Assembly: GCA_019695235.1 (NCBI GenBank) | Contig: JAIBAI010000012.1 | Span: forward strand, 1-58,897 | Reading direction: 5' to 3' | Source: Bacteroidia bacterium | GTDB taxonomy: Bacteria > Bacteroidota > Bacteroidia > M30B66 | Length of the DNA: 58,897 bases | In this document: in pieces, positions 43,900 to 53,491 of the stretch | Layout: the number at the start of each line of letters is the position of its first letter | Position numbering within the stretch: the stretch's first letter is position 1 | Program-made: the position numbers and the translations under genes | The notes under the pieces: model-generated | Seen by the model: only the letters and a program-made list of their open reading frames with translations | Told to the model about the DNA's origin: nothing | Database searches by the model: none

Positions 43900-46368
43900 A
43901 TGATTCAAGTAATACGCCGTTGGTGGCTTCCGGGGGTATTTTCAATGCTCCTCCCTTGTGGGATGTATGCCCAGCCTCATCCATACAATTGTCAACATTG
44001 GCGCACCCTTAATGGACCAGGGATATCAACAAGTCATTTGCGTGAACTTAACCCCAGTACTGCCCGCAGCGATTCGTTTGATATTTTGCATTACAACATC
44101 CAGATTGACCTTACCGACATTAGTGGAAAAACAATCAAAGCAGCTACAAACATCCGCTTCAAACCACTCATTGAAGGTCAATCTCATATTCTCTTCGACT
44201 TTTTTCACCAGGATGCATCAAATCAGATAAAACTAAGCGCCGATTCAGTCAAAACCGACAGTCTGCATCTGGGGTTTTCGCATAAGGGGAATCTGCTTCA
44301 GGTTGATTTTCCTGAAAGCCTTCCTTTAAACCAGGAGATTGAAATCACCGTTTATTATCATGGTATCCCACACCGGGATACCAAATGGGGCGGCTTTATA
44401 AACGAACAAGGCTATATTTACAACCTGGGTATTGGTATCTCCAGCATCCCACCTAATTTTGGGAAGGTATGGTACCCTTGTTTTGACTCTTTTTCCGAAC
44501 GGGCAACGTACACCTATCACGTAAAAAGTTCCGGCAACTATAAAGCGCATTGTCAGGGAGAATTTTTAGGCGAGCAAGTTGTTTCCGGCGATACTGTTGT
44601 CAGGTCGTATGCTTTTACCCAGCCAATTCCGACCCATATTTCTGCCATCGCAGCTTCTAATTATGAAGATGTAAACTTCGTGCACAGCGGGGTTTATGGC
44701 CCTGTGGATGTGCGACTTACGGCAAAACCATCCGACACAGCTAAAATGCGTACCAGCTTTAGCAATATCGGCAAAGCTATTGACGCCTGTGAGTTTTGGT
44801 ATGGGGCAAACCATTGGGGAAGGGTCGGCTATGTAACTACCACCATGGGGGCGCTTGAAATTCCACAAAATATTGCCTATCCGGTATTCATGCTGGGGCA
44901 ACCGGCATCGGTGAACGAAAACCTGTATGCCCATGAGTTGGCACATTATTGGTGGGGTGATTGGATTGCCCCCTACTCACACAACGACATGTGGCTCAAG
45001 GAAGGTCCGGCTGAATACAGCAGCCATCTAATGACTGAAGCGCTTTCGGGGCGGCAGGCTTTTGTAAAAGCGGTGAAAGAAAATCAATACTACGTACTCA
45101 CCGAGGCACACGTGAAAGACAAAGGGTTCTGGCCATTATCTCCTGTTCCGGATAGCGTTGTATATGGCAGCCACACTTATTACAAAGGTGCGGCTGTGAT
45201 GCATAATCTCAGAGCCTACCTTGGCGATACTTTATTTAGAAAGGGCATGCGTGGGGTCCAGCAAAGTATGCAGCTCACTACCTTCACGCCTGAACAATTC
45301 CGTGATACTTTAGCAGCCAGCACCGGGGTTGCATTGGATGATTTCTTCAACGACCAGGTTTTCACGCCGGGTTTTGCTGTTTTTGTAAGCGACTCAATGC
45401 ATTCACTACCGCTTAACAACAATTGGGAATGTACCATTTACCTAAGGCAGTTGCTTAGAAAACGGAACCAGTTTTATCACAATGTGCCGCTTGACATTAC
45501 CTTGTTCGGCGAAAACAACCAAATATCTGAGCACACTGTTTATACGGGCAATCAACTTGATACCATTGTACTGTCGCTTCCTTTTGAGCCTGTAAATATT
45601 ATACTTAACCGTTATAACCGCCTCAACCAGGCAAGAATGGAGCATGAGTTCATCATGACTCCACAGCAATCTATTCCTTCGGTTGTACCATTTGTTAATT
45701 TCAGGATATTTAAAGAAGCTCTCAGCGATACTGCGAGAATAAGAATTGAGCATATCTGGGCTGGTGCCGATACTAGCCTGAAAGCCAACGGAATTGACCG
45801 AATTAGTTCAAGTCATTACTGGGTGGTATCAGGTAGTTGGCCTGAAAACGCAAGACTTGCGGCACAATTGAATTATGTTGGGGCAAAACCTGATGACTTG
45901 GATTATGATTTGTTTCAGAAAACAGAATCCAGGGCTATTCTTGTTTACCGGCCGGATGTCTCAGCTCCCTGGCGGGTTTGTAATGATTTTACCGTTACGG
46001 CAGGTTCTCTTACCAATGGGGCTGGCTCAATTCGCATTAACCGACTCCTGCCCGGTCATTATGCATTTGCAAAGGGCGACAAGCTGCTTTCACTGCATGA
46101 ACTGCCTGCCGAAAAAACCTTGCAAGTCTATCCCAATCCGGCTGAAAACATGCTATACATTGACACCAAAGGACTACCATACAATAAATATGTTGTAGAA
46201 ATTGTATCACTGAATGGCAGCGTTTGTATGCAGGAAGTAATGAACAGCTCATTGAGCAGTTCATTTACAATGGCGGTTAATCAACTTAGCAATGGTATTT
46301 ACCTGCTGCGTCTGCGTTCGTTTGACAATCAGGAAATCCGGCAAGCCCGCTTTGCAATTATTCGCTGA
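43900..46368 (+). CDS. T9SS-exported M1 family metallopeptidase
   Basis: This 822-residue secreted aminopeptidase has a signal peptide from ATG 43900 (RRWWLPGVFSMLLPCGMYAQ). Earlier in-frame starts at 43834 and 43882 only add residues before the signal. The zinc site is HELAHYWWGD (H345, H349), with the glutamate ligand in WLKEGPAEY about 19 residues later. A GALEIPQ stretch stands where the substrate motif is expected. After beta-rich domains the protein ends with a type A sorting domain (LQVYPNPAENMLYID, NGIYLLRLRS, ARFAIIR), so it is probably attached to the cell surface. It is the third M1 peptidase in the window. The regulator gene fnr is divergent. Confidence 0.92.
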   Translation: MIQVIRRWWLPGVFSMLLPCGMYAQPHPYNCQHWRTLNGPGISTSHLRELNPSTARSDSFDILHYNIQIDLTDISGKTIKAATNIRFKPLIEGQSHILFDFFHQDASNQIKLSADSVKTDSLHLGFSHKGNLLQVDFPESLPLNQEIEITVYYHGIPHRDTKWGGFINEQGYIYNLGIGISSIPPNFGKVWYPCFDSFSERATYTYHVKSSGNYKAHCQGEFLGEQVVSGDTVVRSYAFTQPIPTHISAIAASNYEDVNFVHSGVYGPVDVRLTAKPSDTAKMRTSFSNIGKAIDACEFWYGANHWGRVGYVTTTMGALEIPQNIAYPVFMLGQPASVNENLYAHELAHYWWGDWIAPYSHNDMWLKEGPAEYSSHLMTEALSGRQAFVKAVKENQYYVLTEAHVKDKGFWPLSPVPDSVVYGSHTYYKGAAVMHNLRAYLGDTLFRKGMRGVQQSMQLTTFTPEQFRDTLAASTGVALDDFFNDQVFTPGFAVFVSDSMHSLPLNNNWECTIYLRQLLRKRNQFYHNVPLDITLFGENNQISEHTVYTGNQLDTIVLSLPFEPVNIILNRYNRLNQARMEHEFIMTPQQSIPSVVPFVNFRIFKEALSDTARIRIEHIWAGADTSLKANGIDRISSSHYWVVSGSWPENARLAAQLNYVGAKPDDLDYDLFQKTESRAILVYRPDVSAPWRVCNDFTVTAGSLTNGAGSIRINRLLPGHYAFAKGDKLLSLHELPAEKTLQVYPNPAENMLYIDTKGLPYNKYVVEIVSLNGSVCMQEVMNSSLSSSFTMAVNQLSNGIYLLRLRSFDNQEIRQARFAIIR

Positions 46369-46403
46369 CGGGCGGTGACCCTGCTACACTCAGACCGCCG
46401 AAG

Positions 46404-47633
46404 CTACCCTAAAATAATCCCTGCCATTGTAGCCGACAGGTAAGAAGCCAAAGTACCGCAGATAAGTGCCTTCATGCCTAACTGCGCCAGGTCGGTTCTG
46501 CGATTGGGGGCAAGTTCACCGATGCCACCAATCTGCATGCCTACGCTTGAGAAATTGGCAAAGCCGCAAAGAGCAAAGCTGGCAATTACTAATGATTTGG
46601 GGTCTAAAGTCTGTTTTATTTGCACCAGTTCACTATAGGCAACAAATTCATTGATGGTTAGTTTTTGCCCCATCAGGGTAGCCACCGTTTTAACATCGGC
46701 AGAGGGCACCCCCATTGCCCAGGCAAAAGGATAAAAAACCCATCCGAAAATATTATCGAGACTCAGTTCCGGGCTAATCTTACGCAATGCATAGTCAATC
46801 AAGGCTATCAGGGCAATAAAACCAATCAACATGGCCACTACATTGAGTGAAATCTTCATGCCGTCAGATGCCCCGTGACTAATGGCATCTATCACATTGC
46901 TGTAATTTGATTTCACTTCCAGCTTCACCTGCCCTTTTGTTTCGCTGACCTCCGTTTCGGGGTACACAATTTTTGAAATTACCAAGGATGCAGGTGCGGC
47001 CATGATACTTGCTGCGAGCAGATATTCAGCAGGCACACCCATATTGGCATACACTATTAAAATACCTCCGGCAATACAAGCCATGCTCCCACTCATACTT
47101 GCCAGTAGTTCACTTCTGGTCATGCCTGAAAGGTAAGGCCTGATCATCACCTGCGCTTCTACCTGGCCAACAAAGGCACTGGCCACACTGCTGAGTGTTT
47201 CTGAACCACTTGTACGTAAAATAAAATAAACCCCCTTGGCAATCACAGCAATGATGCGTTGCATAATACCTACATGGTAAAGAATTGCTACTAGCACACA
47301 AACCAGAATAATTGTTGCCGGAATATTAAAAAAGAAGATAAAAGCGTTTTCTATTCCAAATACACCGCCCAGTTTGGCAGGGTCAGCAAGCATCCCCCCA
47401 AAAACAAAACGGGCTCCTTCACGACCAAATTCTTCAATCTTACCCATGCCATGCCCGAGTAGCTGAAAGAACCTTTGTACCGGCTCTATCTTTAATACCA
47501 ATAAGGCCAGAACGAGCTGTAATCCTAAACCGCTAAAAATTAAGCGAAGGCTAATGGCCTTACGGTTATTTGAAAGCAGGAAGGCAACCCCCAATATCAG
47601 GAGCATGCCTAAAATTCCGGTGAATCTTTCCAT
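46404..47633 (-). CDS. CNT-family nucleoside transporter
   Basis: This 409-residue inner-membrane symporter imports nucleosides with sodium or protons. Family motifs are present: the N-terminal GLGLQLVLALLVLK, FVFGGML, the gate region SLSSVASAFVGQVEAQVMIRPYL-like segment, ELLASMSGSMACIAGG, and the C-terminal YSELVQIKQTLDPKS, ALCGFANFSSVGMQIGG and GELAPNRRTDLAQLG. About ten hydrophobic segments fit the fold. It may supply substrates for the pyrimidine pathway (PreA), though the genes are far apart. It is transcribed alone, convergent with the M1 peptidase gene. Confidence 0.93.
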   Translation of the reverse strand: MERFTGILGMLLILGVAFLLSNNRKAISLRLIFSGLGLQLVLALLVLKIEPVQRFFQLLGHGMGKIEEFGREGARFVFGGMLADPAKLGGVFGIENAFIFFFNIPATIILVCVLVAILYHVGIMQRIIAVIAKGVYFILRTSGSETLSSVASAFVGQVEAQVMIRPYLSGMTRSELLASMSGSMACIAGGILIVYANMGVPAEYLLAASIMAAPASLVISKIVYPETEVSETKGQVKLEVKSNYSNVIDAISHGASDGMKISLNVVAMLIGFIALIALIDYALRKISPELSLDNIFGWVFYPFAWAMGVPSADVKTVATLMGQKLTINEFVAYSELVQIKQTLDPKSLVIASFALCGFANFSSVGMQIGGIGELAPNRRTDLAQLGMKALICGTLASYLSATMAGIILG

Positions 47634-47667
47634 ATAGGCAAAGAAAGCAAAAATGCAACTTACCGGC

Positions 47668-49620
47668 TCAGGTAGTACGATCTAATTTTCTCCATGAACG
47701 CAACAAAATTTCTATGTCCTGACCGGGCTTGTAATCTTTTGCGTACAAAATATTTGCCTGATGACGTGTTGGCTCATCGGTTTCTATACCCCTAAAGGGG
47801 TCTAATGGGTTGAGAATGCCCATACGCAATGACGGAAGTTTTTTTATCCGGCTCTCAGCAACATAGCCAACAAGCGTGCGCCTACCCGTTAACAAAAGCC
47901 CTGTGTTGCGCAAAAGACTGCGCTTATTCGTAAAAAGAAGCATTAAAACAGGAGAGCAGAGCGTTAGTGTTATTCCGACACACAGGTCGAGCAAGCGTTT
48001 TTTTCGTCGGTTCTCCCGCCGTCCGATTGAGTTTAATCCAATGGTGTACAGCTCTCCGCTTGACTGTATTGAGTTGCTTCCGATAATAAACAGGCTTTCG
48101 GGCGGAGCAATTTTATACTCCAAATCAGGATGGCTCACCTCCATCATCCTGTCCATTATTTGTGTTGAGCTCAGGTCACGCCCACAGAAAATAAGTTCAT
48201 TGATTGAAAACATCTCAACTAATTCTTTCAATCGTGAGATGTTTCCGGCATAACCTTCCTGCCATTGAAAGCCAGGGTCAGGATGAATAATGCCCATGTA
48301 CGAGACCTTTGTCTGGCTTTGATTGAGCAAGGCGCCTACCCTGCTGGCCTCGTCTTTATGGCCAATAATCAGCACATGTTTTTGCTTTTCATCGCTGGCA
48401 ATTAATTTTTGTTTGAAAAGTATATTCGTTACAAGCCGCAATCCGGCAGCGGCAAACACAGCCCATGCTGTACCCACCAGAATCAGGAATCGTGAATAAC
48501 GGTATTGCTCATCCAGCAAGGCATACACCAACAAAATCAGCACCGTTCCGGCCAAAATACCTCGTGTAGAGCGCACAATACGTAAGGGTTTGTCGTAACC
48601 ACCATTCATCCATACGCCTGTAATCCAGGCAAGACTGTATAGGGGTACTGCAATCCATAAAAATGAGTAAGGATAAAATATTCCGCTTCGGCTGGCCCAG
48701 TAATTTTTCAGCAGGTACATCCCTCCGCCAAAGAGAAGAAAATCAGTAAAAGGCAACCAGATAGCAGCAACAGCTCTTCTTGCAATGGCCACTCCGGCAC
48801 GCATATAGACCGCCATCCTAATAAGGAAACTAAACACATAAGCATGCCGGCTGCTAAAGTGCTTCCGGGCGAAAATGATCATTGCCTGATAGAAAATCAG
48901 TACATAATTGAAGCTTCCTTTGCGCGTACTTTCGCCCCGGTAGTGAATAATCCGTGTGGCCGGAGTGTAATACACCTTGTATCCAGCCTTCAAAATACGA
49001 TAGCTCAGGTCAATGTCTTCGCCATACATAAAAAACGCCTCGTCAAGCAGACCCGCTTTATCAAGTGCTGATTTACGCATAAACATAAATGCTCCTGAGA
49101 GCACTTCAATCTCCTGTACCTGCTCAGGGTCGAGGAATCCCAGATAGTACCTGCCGAATCTCTTTGAACGGGGAAACAATGCAGCCAGTCCGAAAATTTT
49201 GTAAAAAGCTGTATCCGGCCAGGGAATCCCCCGTTTTGATTCTGGCAAATAACGCCCCTTACCGTCAATTAGTTTCACGCCACATGCCCCAGCCTGTTGA
49301 TGCGCGTCCATAAATTCAATACAGGTTCTGAAGGTATCTTCCTGCACCACGGTATCTGGATTTAACAGCAGCACGTATTCTCCTTTAGCCTGACGGATGG
49401 CCTGGTTATTTGCTTTTGAAAAACCGGGATTGTCATTATTCGCAATCAAATGTACCTGAGGGAATTTCTCCTTCAGCATATATACAGAGCCGTCAACTGA
49501 ATTGTTGTCAACTACAAACACTTCGCCCTCAATGCCGTTCATTGCCTTGAATACCGACTGAAGGCATTGCTCCAGGAAGAACTCAACATTATAATTTACA
49601 ATGACAACCGAGAGTTTCAA
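47668..49620 (-). CDS. GT2 glycosyltransferase fused to a degenerate phosphoglycosyltransferase-like membrane domain
   Basis: The 650-residue protein has three parts. Residues 1 to about 240 are a GT2 domain of the rhamnosyltransferase type (VVIVNYNVEFFLEQCL, VVDNNSVDGS, GFSKANNQAIRQA, LLLNPDT, MYGEDIDLSYR). Residues of about 260-400 are membrane segments. From about 410 there is a Rossmann-like domain (HVLIIGHKDEASRVGALLN) as in WbaP/WcaJ-type transferases. The end resembles their catalytic part: KRLLDLCVGITLTLCSPV, GRRTLVGY and YKPGQDIEILLRSW. The usual catalytic KFRSM and Asp-Glu segment are missing. It probably builds surface polysaccharide. It lies 3 bp after queE. Confidence 0.85.
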   Translation of the reverse strand: MKLSVVIVNYNVEFFLEQCLQSVFKAMNGIEGEVFVVDNNSVDGSVYMLKEKFPQVHLIANNDNPGFSKANNQAIRQAKGEYVLLLNPDTVVQEDTFRTCIEFMDAHQQAGACGVKLIDGKGRYLPESKRGIPWPDTAFYKIFGLAALFPRSKRFGRYYLGFLDPEQVQEIEVLSGAFMFMRKSALDKAGLLDEAFFMYGEDIDLSYRILKAGYKVYYTPATRIIHYRGESTRKGSFNYVLIFYQAMIIFARKHFSSRHAYVFSFLIRMAVYMRAGVAIARRAVAAIWLPFTDFLLFGGGMYLLKNYWASRSGIFYPYSFLWIAVPLYSLAWITGVWMNGGYDKPLRIVRSTRGILAGTVLILLVYALLDEQYRYSRFLILVGTAWAVFAAAGLRLVTNILFKQKLIASDEKQKHVLIIGHKDEASRVGALLNQSQTKVSYMGIIHPDPGFQWQEGYAGNISRLKELVEMFSINELIFCGRDLSSTQIMDRMMEVSHPDLEYKIAPPESLFIIGSNSIQSSGELYTIGLNSIGRRENRRKKRLLDLCVGITLTLCSPVLMLLFTNKRSLLRNTGLLLTGRRTLVGYVAESRIKKLPSLRMGILNPLDPFRGIETDEPTRHQANILYAKDYKPGQDIEILLRSWRKLDRTT

Positions 49621-49623
49621 ATC

Positions 49624-50265
49624 TTAGGGGATATGCATGTATTTATGTGTTTGCAGCGAGACCATCCATGCGGGATGCGCCTTCACATAGGCAACAATTT
49701 CAGGCATCAGCTGCTGGCTTCGGCTCCATTCGGGTTGTAGAAACAACTTACATCCTTGCTTTACATGGGCTGCATGTTGTTCTGCCCATTGAAAATCAGA
49801 AGCATTAAATACAATAACCTTTAGTTCATCTGCCTTTTCAAGTATTTGCGGCAAGGGTTTTTTGAATTTTTTAGGAGATACGCAAACCCAGTCGAAAACG
49901 CCGCTCATCGGCCAGGAACCGGATGTTTCAAGAAAAATCTTAATTCCGTTTGCATGCAGTAGTGCGCACAGTTTTTCAAGGTTATAGATAAGTGGTTCAC
50001 CACCGGTAATTACCACTGCTTTTGCCTGATGTGATGCTGCATTTGCAACTATTTCACCGATTGGTGTAAGCGGGTGCAGGCTTGCATCCCACGATTCTTT
50101 CACATCGCACCAGTGGCAGCCAACATCACAGCCGCCCAAGCGAATAAAGTATGCGGCTTTTCCTGTATGATAGCCTTCTCCCTGAATGGTATAGAAATCT
50201 TCCATCAGCGGAAGTATTTCACCTGCTTCCAGTAGCGCTTGTTGCTTAGGGTCAGCGAGTGGCAT
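49624..50265 (-). CDS. queE: 7-carboxy-7-deazaguanine synthase (radical SAM)
   Basis: This 213-residue radical SAM enzyme makes the deazapurine ring for queuosine. The start PLMEDFYTIQGEGYHTGKAAYFIRL is typical. The [4Fe-4S] motif is GGCDVGCHWCDVKESWD (CxxxCxxC), followed by VVITGGEPLIYNL and a C-terminal LQTHKYMHIP. QueC, QueD and QueF are not adjacent. It overlaps folD by 14 bp and is followed 3 bp later by the glycosyltransferase gene, which seems functionally unrelated. Confidence 0.95.
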   Translation of the reverse strand: MPLADPKQQALLEAGEILPLMEDFYTIQGEGYHTGKAAYFIRLGGCDVGCHWCDVKESWDASLHPLTPIGEIVANAASHQAKAVVITGGEPLIYNLEKLCALLHANGIKIFLETSGSWPMSGVFDWVCVSPKKFKKPLPQILEKADELKVIVFNASDFQWAEQHAAHVKQGCKLFLQPEWSRSQQLMPEIVAYVKAHPAWMVSLQTHKYMHIP

Positions 50266-51142
50266 CAGATGAAGTTATTCGTTGCCAGGCAAGATAGGTA
50301 TTTTGCATCAATGCAGCGATAGTCATTGCTCCTACACCGCCTGGTACTGGTGTTATCCAGGAAGTTTTGGGTGCCACTTTTTCAAAATCAACATCACCTG
50401 CAATTCGGTATCCTTTGGGTGTGGTGGTATCGGCAACTCGGGTGATGCCCACATCAATCACTACCGCACCTTGTTTCACCATCTCAGCAGTTACAAATTG
50501 GGGGCGTCCCAGGGCTGCGATAAGAATATCTGCCTGCTTTGTCAACAAGGCAAGGTCTTTGGTTTTACTATGGCAAAGACTCACGGTGCTATTGCCCGGA
50601 AAAGCATTCCGGCTCATCAGCAGGCTCACCGGCGTTCCGACAATATTGCTTCTACCAAGCACCACACAATGTTTGCCGCTGGTTTCAATCTTATACTCCT
50701 CCAGCAACATTAAAATTCCTTTTGGTGTAGCTGATACAAAGCCTGGTAGCTGGAGCATCAGGCGCCCGAGATTTTCCGGATGAAAGCCATCCACATCCTT
50801 TTCTACCTTGACTGCCATGGTTACTTTTTGCTCATCAATATGTTGCGGCAAAGGCAACTGCACAATAATCCCATGCACCGAATTATCTTCATTCAGCTGT
50901 TGAATGCAGGCAAGCAATTCATTTTCGCTTACATTGTCAGCGAAACGTATCAATTTAGAACCGAATCCGATTTCGTTGCAGGCTTTTACTTTAGCGGCGA
51001 CGTATGTTTCGCTGGCCCCGTTGTGCCCAACCAATACCGCTGCCAATTGGGGTCTTTGCACAGCTTCAGGCAATGATGCCAAATCGGCAGCAATTCTTTG
51101 TTTTATTTTACCTGCCGTAGCCTTCCCGTCAAGGATATTCAT
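50252..51142 (-). CDS. folD: methylenetetrahydrofolate dehydrogenase/cyclohydrolase
   Basis: This 296-residue bifunctional enzyme interconverts 5,10-methylene- and 10-formyl-tetrahydrofolate. Signatures are the catalytic region GASETYVAAKVKACNEIGF with its lysine, GIIVQLPLPQHID, DVDGFHPENLGRL, the nucleotide-binding VVLGRSNIVGTPVSLLM, and the C-terminal TPVPGGVGAMTIAALMQNT. It is cytoplasmic and of normal length. It lies 10 bp after ffh and overlaps queE. Confidence 0.97.
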   Translation of the reverse strand: MNILDGKATAGKIKQRIAADLASLPEAVQRPQLAAVLVGHNGASETYVAAKVKACNEIGFGSKLIRFADNVSENELLACIQQLNEDNSVHGIIVQLPLPQHIDEQKVTMAVKVEKDVDGFHPENLGRLMLQLPGFVSATPKGILMLLEEYKIETSGKHCVVLGRSNIVGTPVSLLMSRNAFPGNSTVSLCHSKTKDLALLTKQADILIAALGRPQFVTAEMVKQGAVVIDVGITRVADTTTPKGYRIAGDVDFEKVAPKTSWITPVPGGVGAMTIAALMQNTYLAWQRITSSDATR

Positions 51143-51152
51143 CTGTTTCTAC

Positions 51153-52487
51153 TTATCGTTTCATTGCTTGCATTCCGCGCATGAGACTTGCCATTTTCCC
51201 ACGGTCATTCATCATGCGCATCATCTTGCGGGTATCTTCAAACTGTTTGAGCAGTTTATTTACCTCTGTAATATCTGTACCACTACCCATAGCAATGCGT
51301 TTACGCCGGCTGCCGTTGATAATTGCAGGGTCTTCTTTTTCTGCCGGAGTCATACTTTGTATAATGGCTTCAATGCTTTTAAAGGCATCATCGTTCACCT
51401 CCACATCCTTCATCATCTTTCCCATCCCCGGAATCATTCCAACCAAATCTTTCAGGTTACCCATCTTTTTGATTTGCTGAATCTGGTCGTAGAAGTCATT
51501 AAAACTAAAAGTATTCTTTGCAATTTTCTTTTGCAGACGACGTGCCTGCTCTTCATCAAAATTCTCCTGCGCCTTCTCTACCAACGATACCACATCGCCC
51601 ATTCCAAGAATACGGTCGGCCATACGTTCCGGATAAAAGATATCCAGGGCTTCCATTTTCTCGCCGGTACCTACAAACTTAATTGGCTTGTTTACAACAC
51701 TTCTGATAGTAAGTGCTGCACCACCGCGGGTATCGCCATCAAGTTTTGTAAGCACCACCCCGTCATAATCAATACGTTCATTAAATGCCTTAGCCGTATT
51801 TACGGCATCCTGCCCGGTCATTGAATCAACTACGAAAAGGGTTTCCTGCGGTTGAACAGCTTGCTTCACCCTGGCAATCTCACTCATCATCTGCTCATCA
51901 ACTGCAAGGCGCCCGGCGGTGTCAATGATAACCACCTGCTTAGCTCCTTGTTTTGCATGCTGAATAGCCCTGCGTGCAATATCTACAGGGTCTTTGCTTT
52001 CAGTATCTGCGAAAACCTCTACCCCTGTTTGTTCACCCAGTACTATCAGTTGGTTAATAGCTGCTGGACGGTAAACGTCACCTGCAACCAACAGTACTTG
52101 TTTGGCTTTTTTGGTTTTTAAATAATTTGCCAGTTTGCCCGAGAAGGTTGTCTTACCAGAACCCTGCAAACCTGCAATTAAAATCACCGTTGGGTTACCA
52201 CTGATGTTAATATCGGTTTTCTGGCCGCCCATCAGCGTAGTGAGTTCATCGTGGGTAATTTTTACCAATAATTGCCCTGGCGAAATGGCGGTAAGCACCT
52301 GCGCCCCCATTGCCTTCTCTTTTACCCTGTCAGTAAAGTCTTTGGCAATTTTATAGTTCACGTCAGCATCCAGCAGGGCCTTCCGTACCTCCTTCAATGT
52401 CTCGGCAACGTTTATTTCGGTAATCCGCCCCTGGCCTTTTAAGAGTTTAAATGCCTTATCGAATTTATCACTCAGATTCTCAAACAT
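51153..52487 (-). CDS. ffh: signal recognition particle protein Ffh
   Basis: This 444-residue SRP GTPase binds signal sequences of nascent membrane proteins with SRP RNA. The N domain starts MFENLSDKFDKAFKLLKG. The G domain has LQGSGKTTFSGKLA, DVYRPAAINQL, VIIDTAGRLAVD and LTKLDGDTRGG. The methionine-rich M domain is at the C-terminus (IPGMGKMMKD, MIPGMGKM-type and RMMRMMNDRGKM). ATG at 52487 is chosen because the family begins MFENL; an upstream in-frame start at 52517 adds ten atypical residues. It leads the run ffh-folD-queE-glycosyltransferase. Confidence 0.97.
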   Translation of the reverse strand: MFENLSDKFDKAFKLLKGQGRITEINVAETLKEVRKALLDADVNYKIAKDFTDRVKEKAMGAQVLTAISPGQLLVKITHDELTTLMGGQKTDINISGNPTVILIAGLQGSGKTTFSGKLANYLKTKKAKQVLLVAGDVYRPAAINQLIVLGEQTGVEVFADTESKDPVDIARRAIQHAKQGAKQVVIIDTAGRLAVDEQMMSEIARVKQAVQPQETLFVVDSMTGQDAVNTAKAFNERIDYDGVVLTKLDGDTRGGAALTIRSVVNKPIKFVGTGEKMEALDIFYPERMADRILGMGDVVSLVEKAQENFDEEQARRLQKKIAKNTFSFNDFYDQIQQIKKMGNLKDLVGMIPGMGKMMKDVEVNDDAFKSIEAIIQSMTPAEKEDPAIINGSRRKRIAMGSGTDITEVNKLLKQFEDTRKMMRMMNDRGKMASLMRGMQAMKR

Positions 52488-52644
52488 ATCTTCAAAATTG
52501 CCTGCAAAATTAAGCAAAAAGGCATTTAATTCAGCCCGCAGAAACTGCTGACCATCAGCATGTTTTACCTCACCACAACGATTTATGTTCCCATAACAGG
52601 TATATTTCAGGATAGCCCTGTTAAAAAATCATGCCCTGTGGGTG

Positions 52645-52692
52645 TTGGGTAATGGATTTGAATACCTACTTTTGTTTAGAATCATTCTAAAC
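52645..52692 (+). promoter_or_regulatory. promoter plus 9-1-9 palindromic operator of the response regulator gene
   Basis: TTG (52645-52647) and TACTTTTG (52667-52674) fit the Bacteroidota -33/-7 elements with 19-bp spacing. Over the predicted start lies GTTTAGAAT-C-ATTCTAAAC (52674-52692), a perfect 9-bp inverted repeat around one base. Its inner 7-1-7 part resembles Fur/PerR-type operators in layout, which suggests repression by a metal- or peroxide-sensing regulator. Confidence 0.75.
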
Positions 52693-52704
52693 AATTTATT
52701 CACC

Positions 52705-53361
52705 TTGGGGAAAGAGAACATCCAGGTACTGATTGCTGATAATCACCTGTTAATCAGAGAGGGTATGCGTAGTATTCTGTCGGCTTTGCCTGGCATAAAT
52801 TTACTTGCTGAGGCAGCGGATGCAAATGAATTGCTGGCAAAATTAAAGGAGCAACAACCTGACATTGTTATTATTGATTGCTTTATGCCTGGTTTTTTTA
52901 AGCCGGAAGACATTCCTGAAATATTGAGTATTTCGCCTCAGGCCAGGGTAATGGTTGTTACTACCCAACAGGACAAATCAGGAATTTTAAAGGTATTGGG
53001 TTACGGTGTGAGTAATTTCATCTTAAAGCAATGTGATAAAGATGAATTTATCAGCGCTGTTTATGCGACGTATAAGAAAGAGAATTTCTTTTGTGGGAAA
53101 GTGGTAGATGCCATATTAGAGAAGCATTTCCCCCAGGACACCCATTGTGACCCCGCCATTTTAAGTCAGCGTGAAATAGAAATCATCAACGACATTGCCT
53201 TAGGTTTAACCAATGGCGAAATAGCCAAAAAGAACCACCTGAGCGTTCATACGGTAAGCACACACCGGAGAAACATTTTGAAAAAACTCAAATTAAAAAA
53301 TGCATCTGAATTAGTGATGTACGGCATCCGGACGGGGATTATCAAGGTTGCTAACGTATAG
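52705..53361 (+). CDS. LuxR/NarL-type response regulator
   Basis: The receiver domain starts IQVLIADNHLLIREGMRSIL and has the phosphoacceptor aspartate in DIVIIDCFMPG and the conserved lysine in NFILKQCDK. The C-terminal LuxR helix-turn-helix reads LSQREIEIINDIALGLTNGEIAKKN, with VHTVSTHRRNILKKL after it. No ATG exists near the 5' end. A GTG at 52642 would precede the promoter, so TTG at 52705 (then GKENIQV) is proposed, giving about 218 residues. The acidic pocket is reduced (AD-N rather than DD), so phosphorylation is uncertain. No histidine kinase gene is adjacent. It diverges from ffh. Confidence 0.88.
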   Translation: MGKENIQVLIADNHLLIREGMRSILSALPGINLLAEAADANELLAKLKEQQPDIVIIDCFMPGFFKPEDIPEILSISPQARVMVVTTQQDKSGILKVLGYGVSNFILKQCDKDEFISAVYATYKKENFFCGKVVDAILEKHFPQDTHCDPAILSQREIEIINDIALGLTNGEIAKKNHLSVHTVSTHRRNILKKLKLKNASELVMYGIRTGIIKVANV

Positions 53362-53491
53362 CCGGATACTTTTTTTCTTTCTGCGGGTATATTAGCATCA
53401 ATAGAATTTAAAATTTTCACACAAATCATTTTGCAAGAAATCGCTGCAAGAAAATATGTCAATATATTAGTTGCTTAAAAATTATACTCCG

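Noticed and set aside
46372-46412. GGCGGT/ACCGCC inverted repeat as a terminator between the M1 peptidase and transporter genes
   Set aside because: The arms are only 6 bp, the loop is long and no T-run follows on either strand.
50904-51824. 306-residue plus-strand frame opposite folD and ffh
   Set aside because: It lies fully antisense to two clear housekeeping genes and has biased His/Leu/Phe composition typical of a shadow frame.
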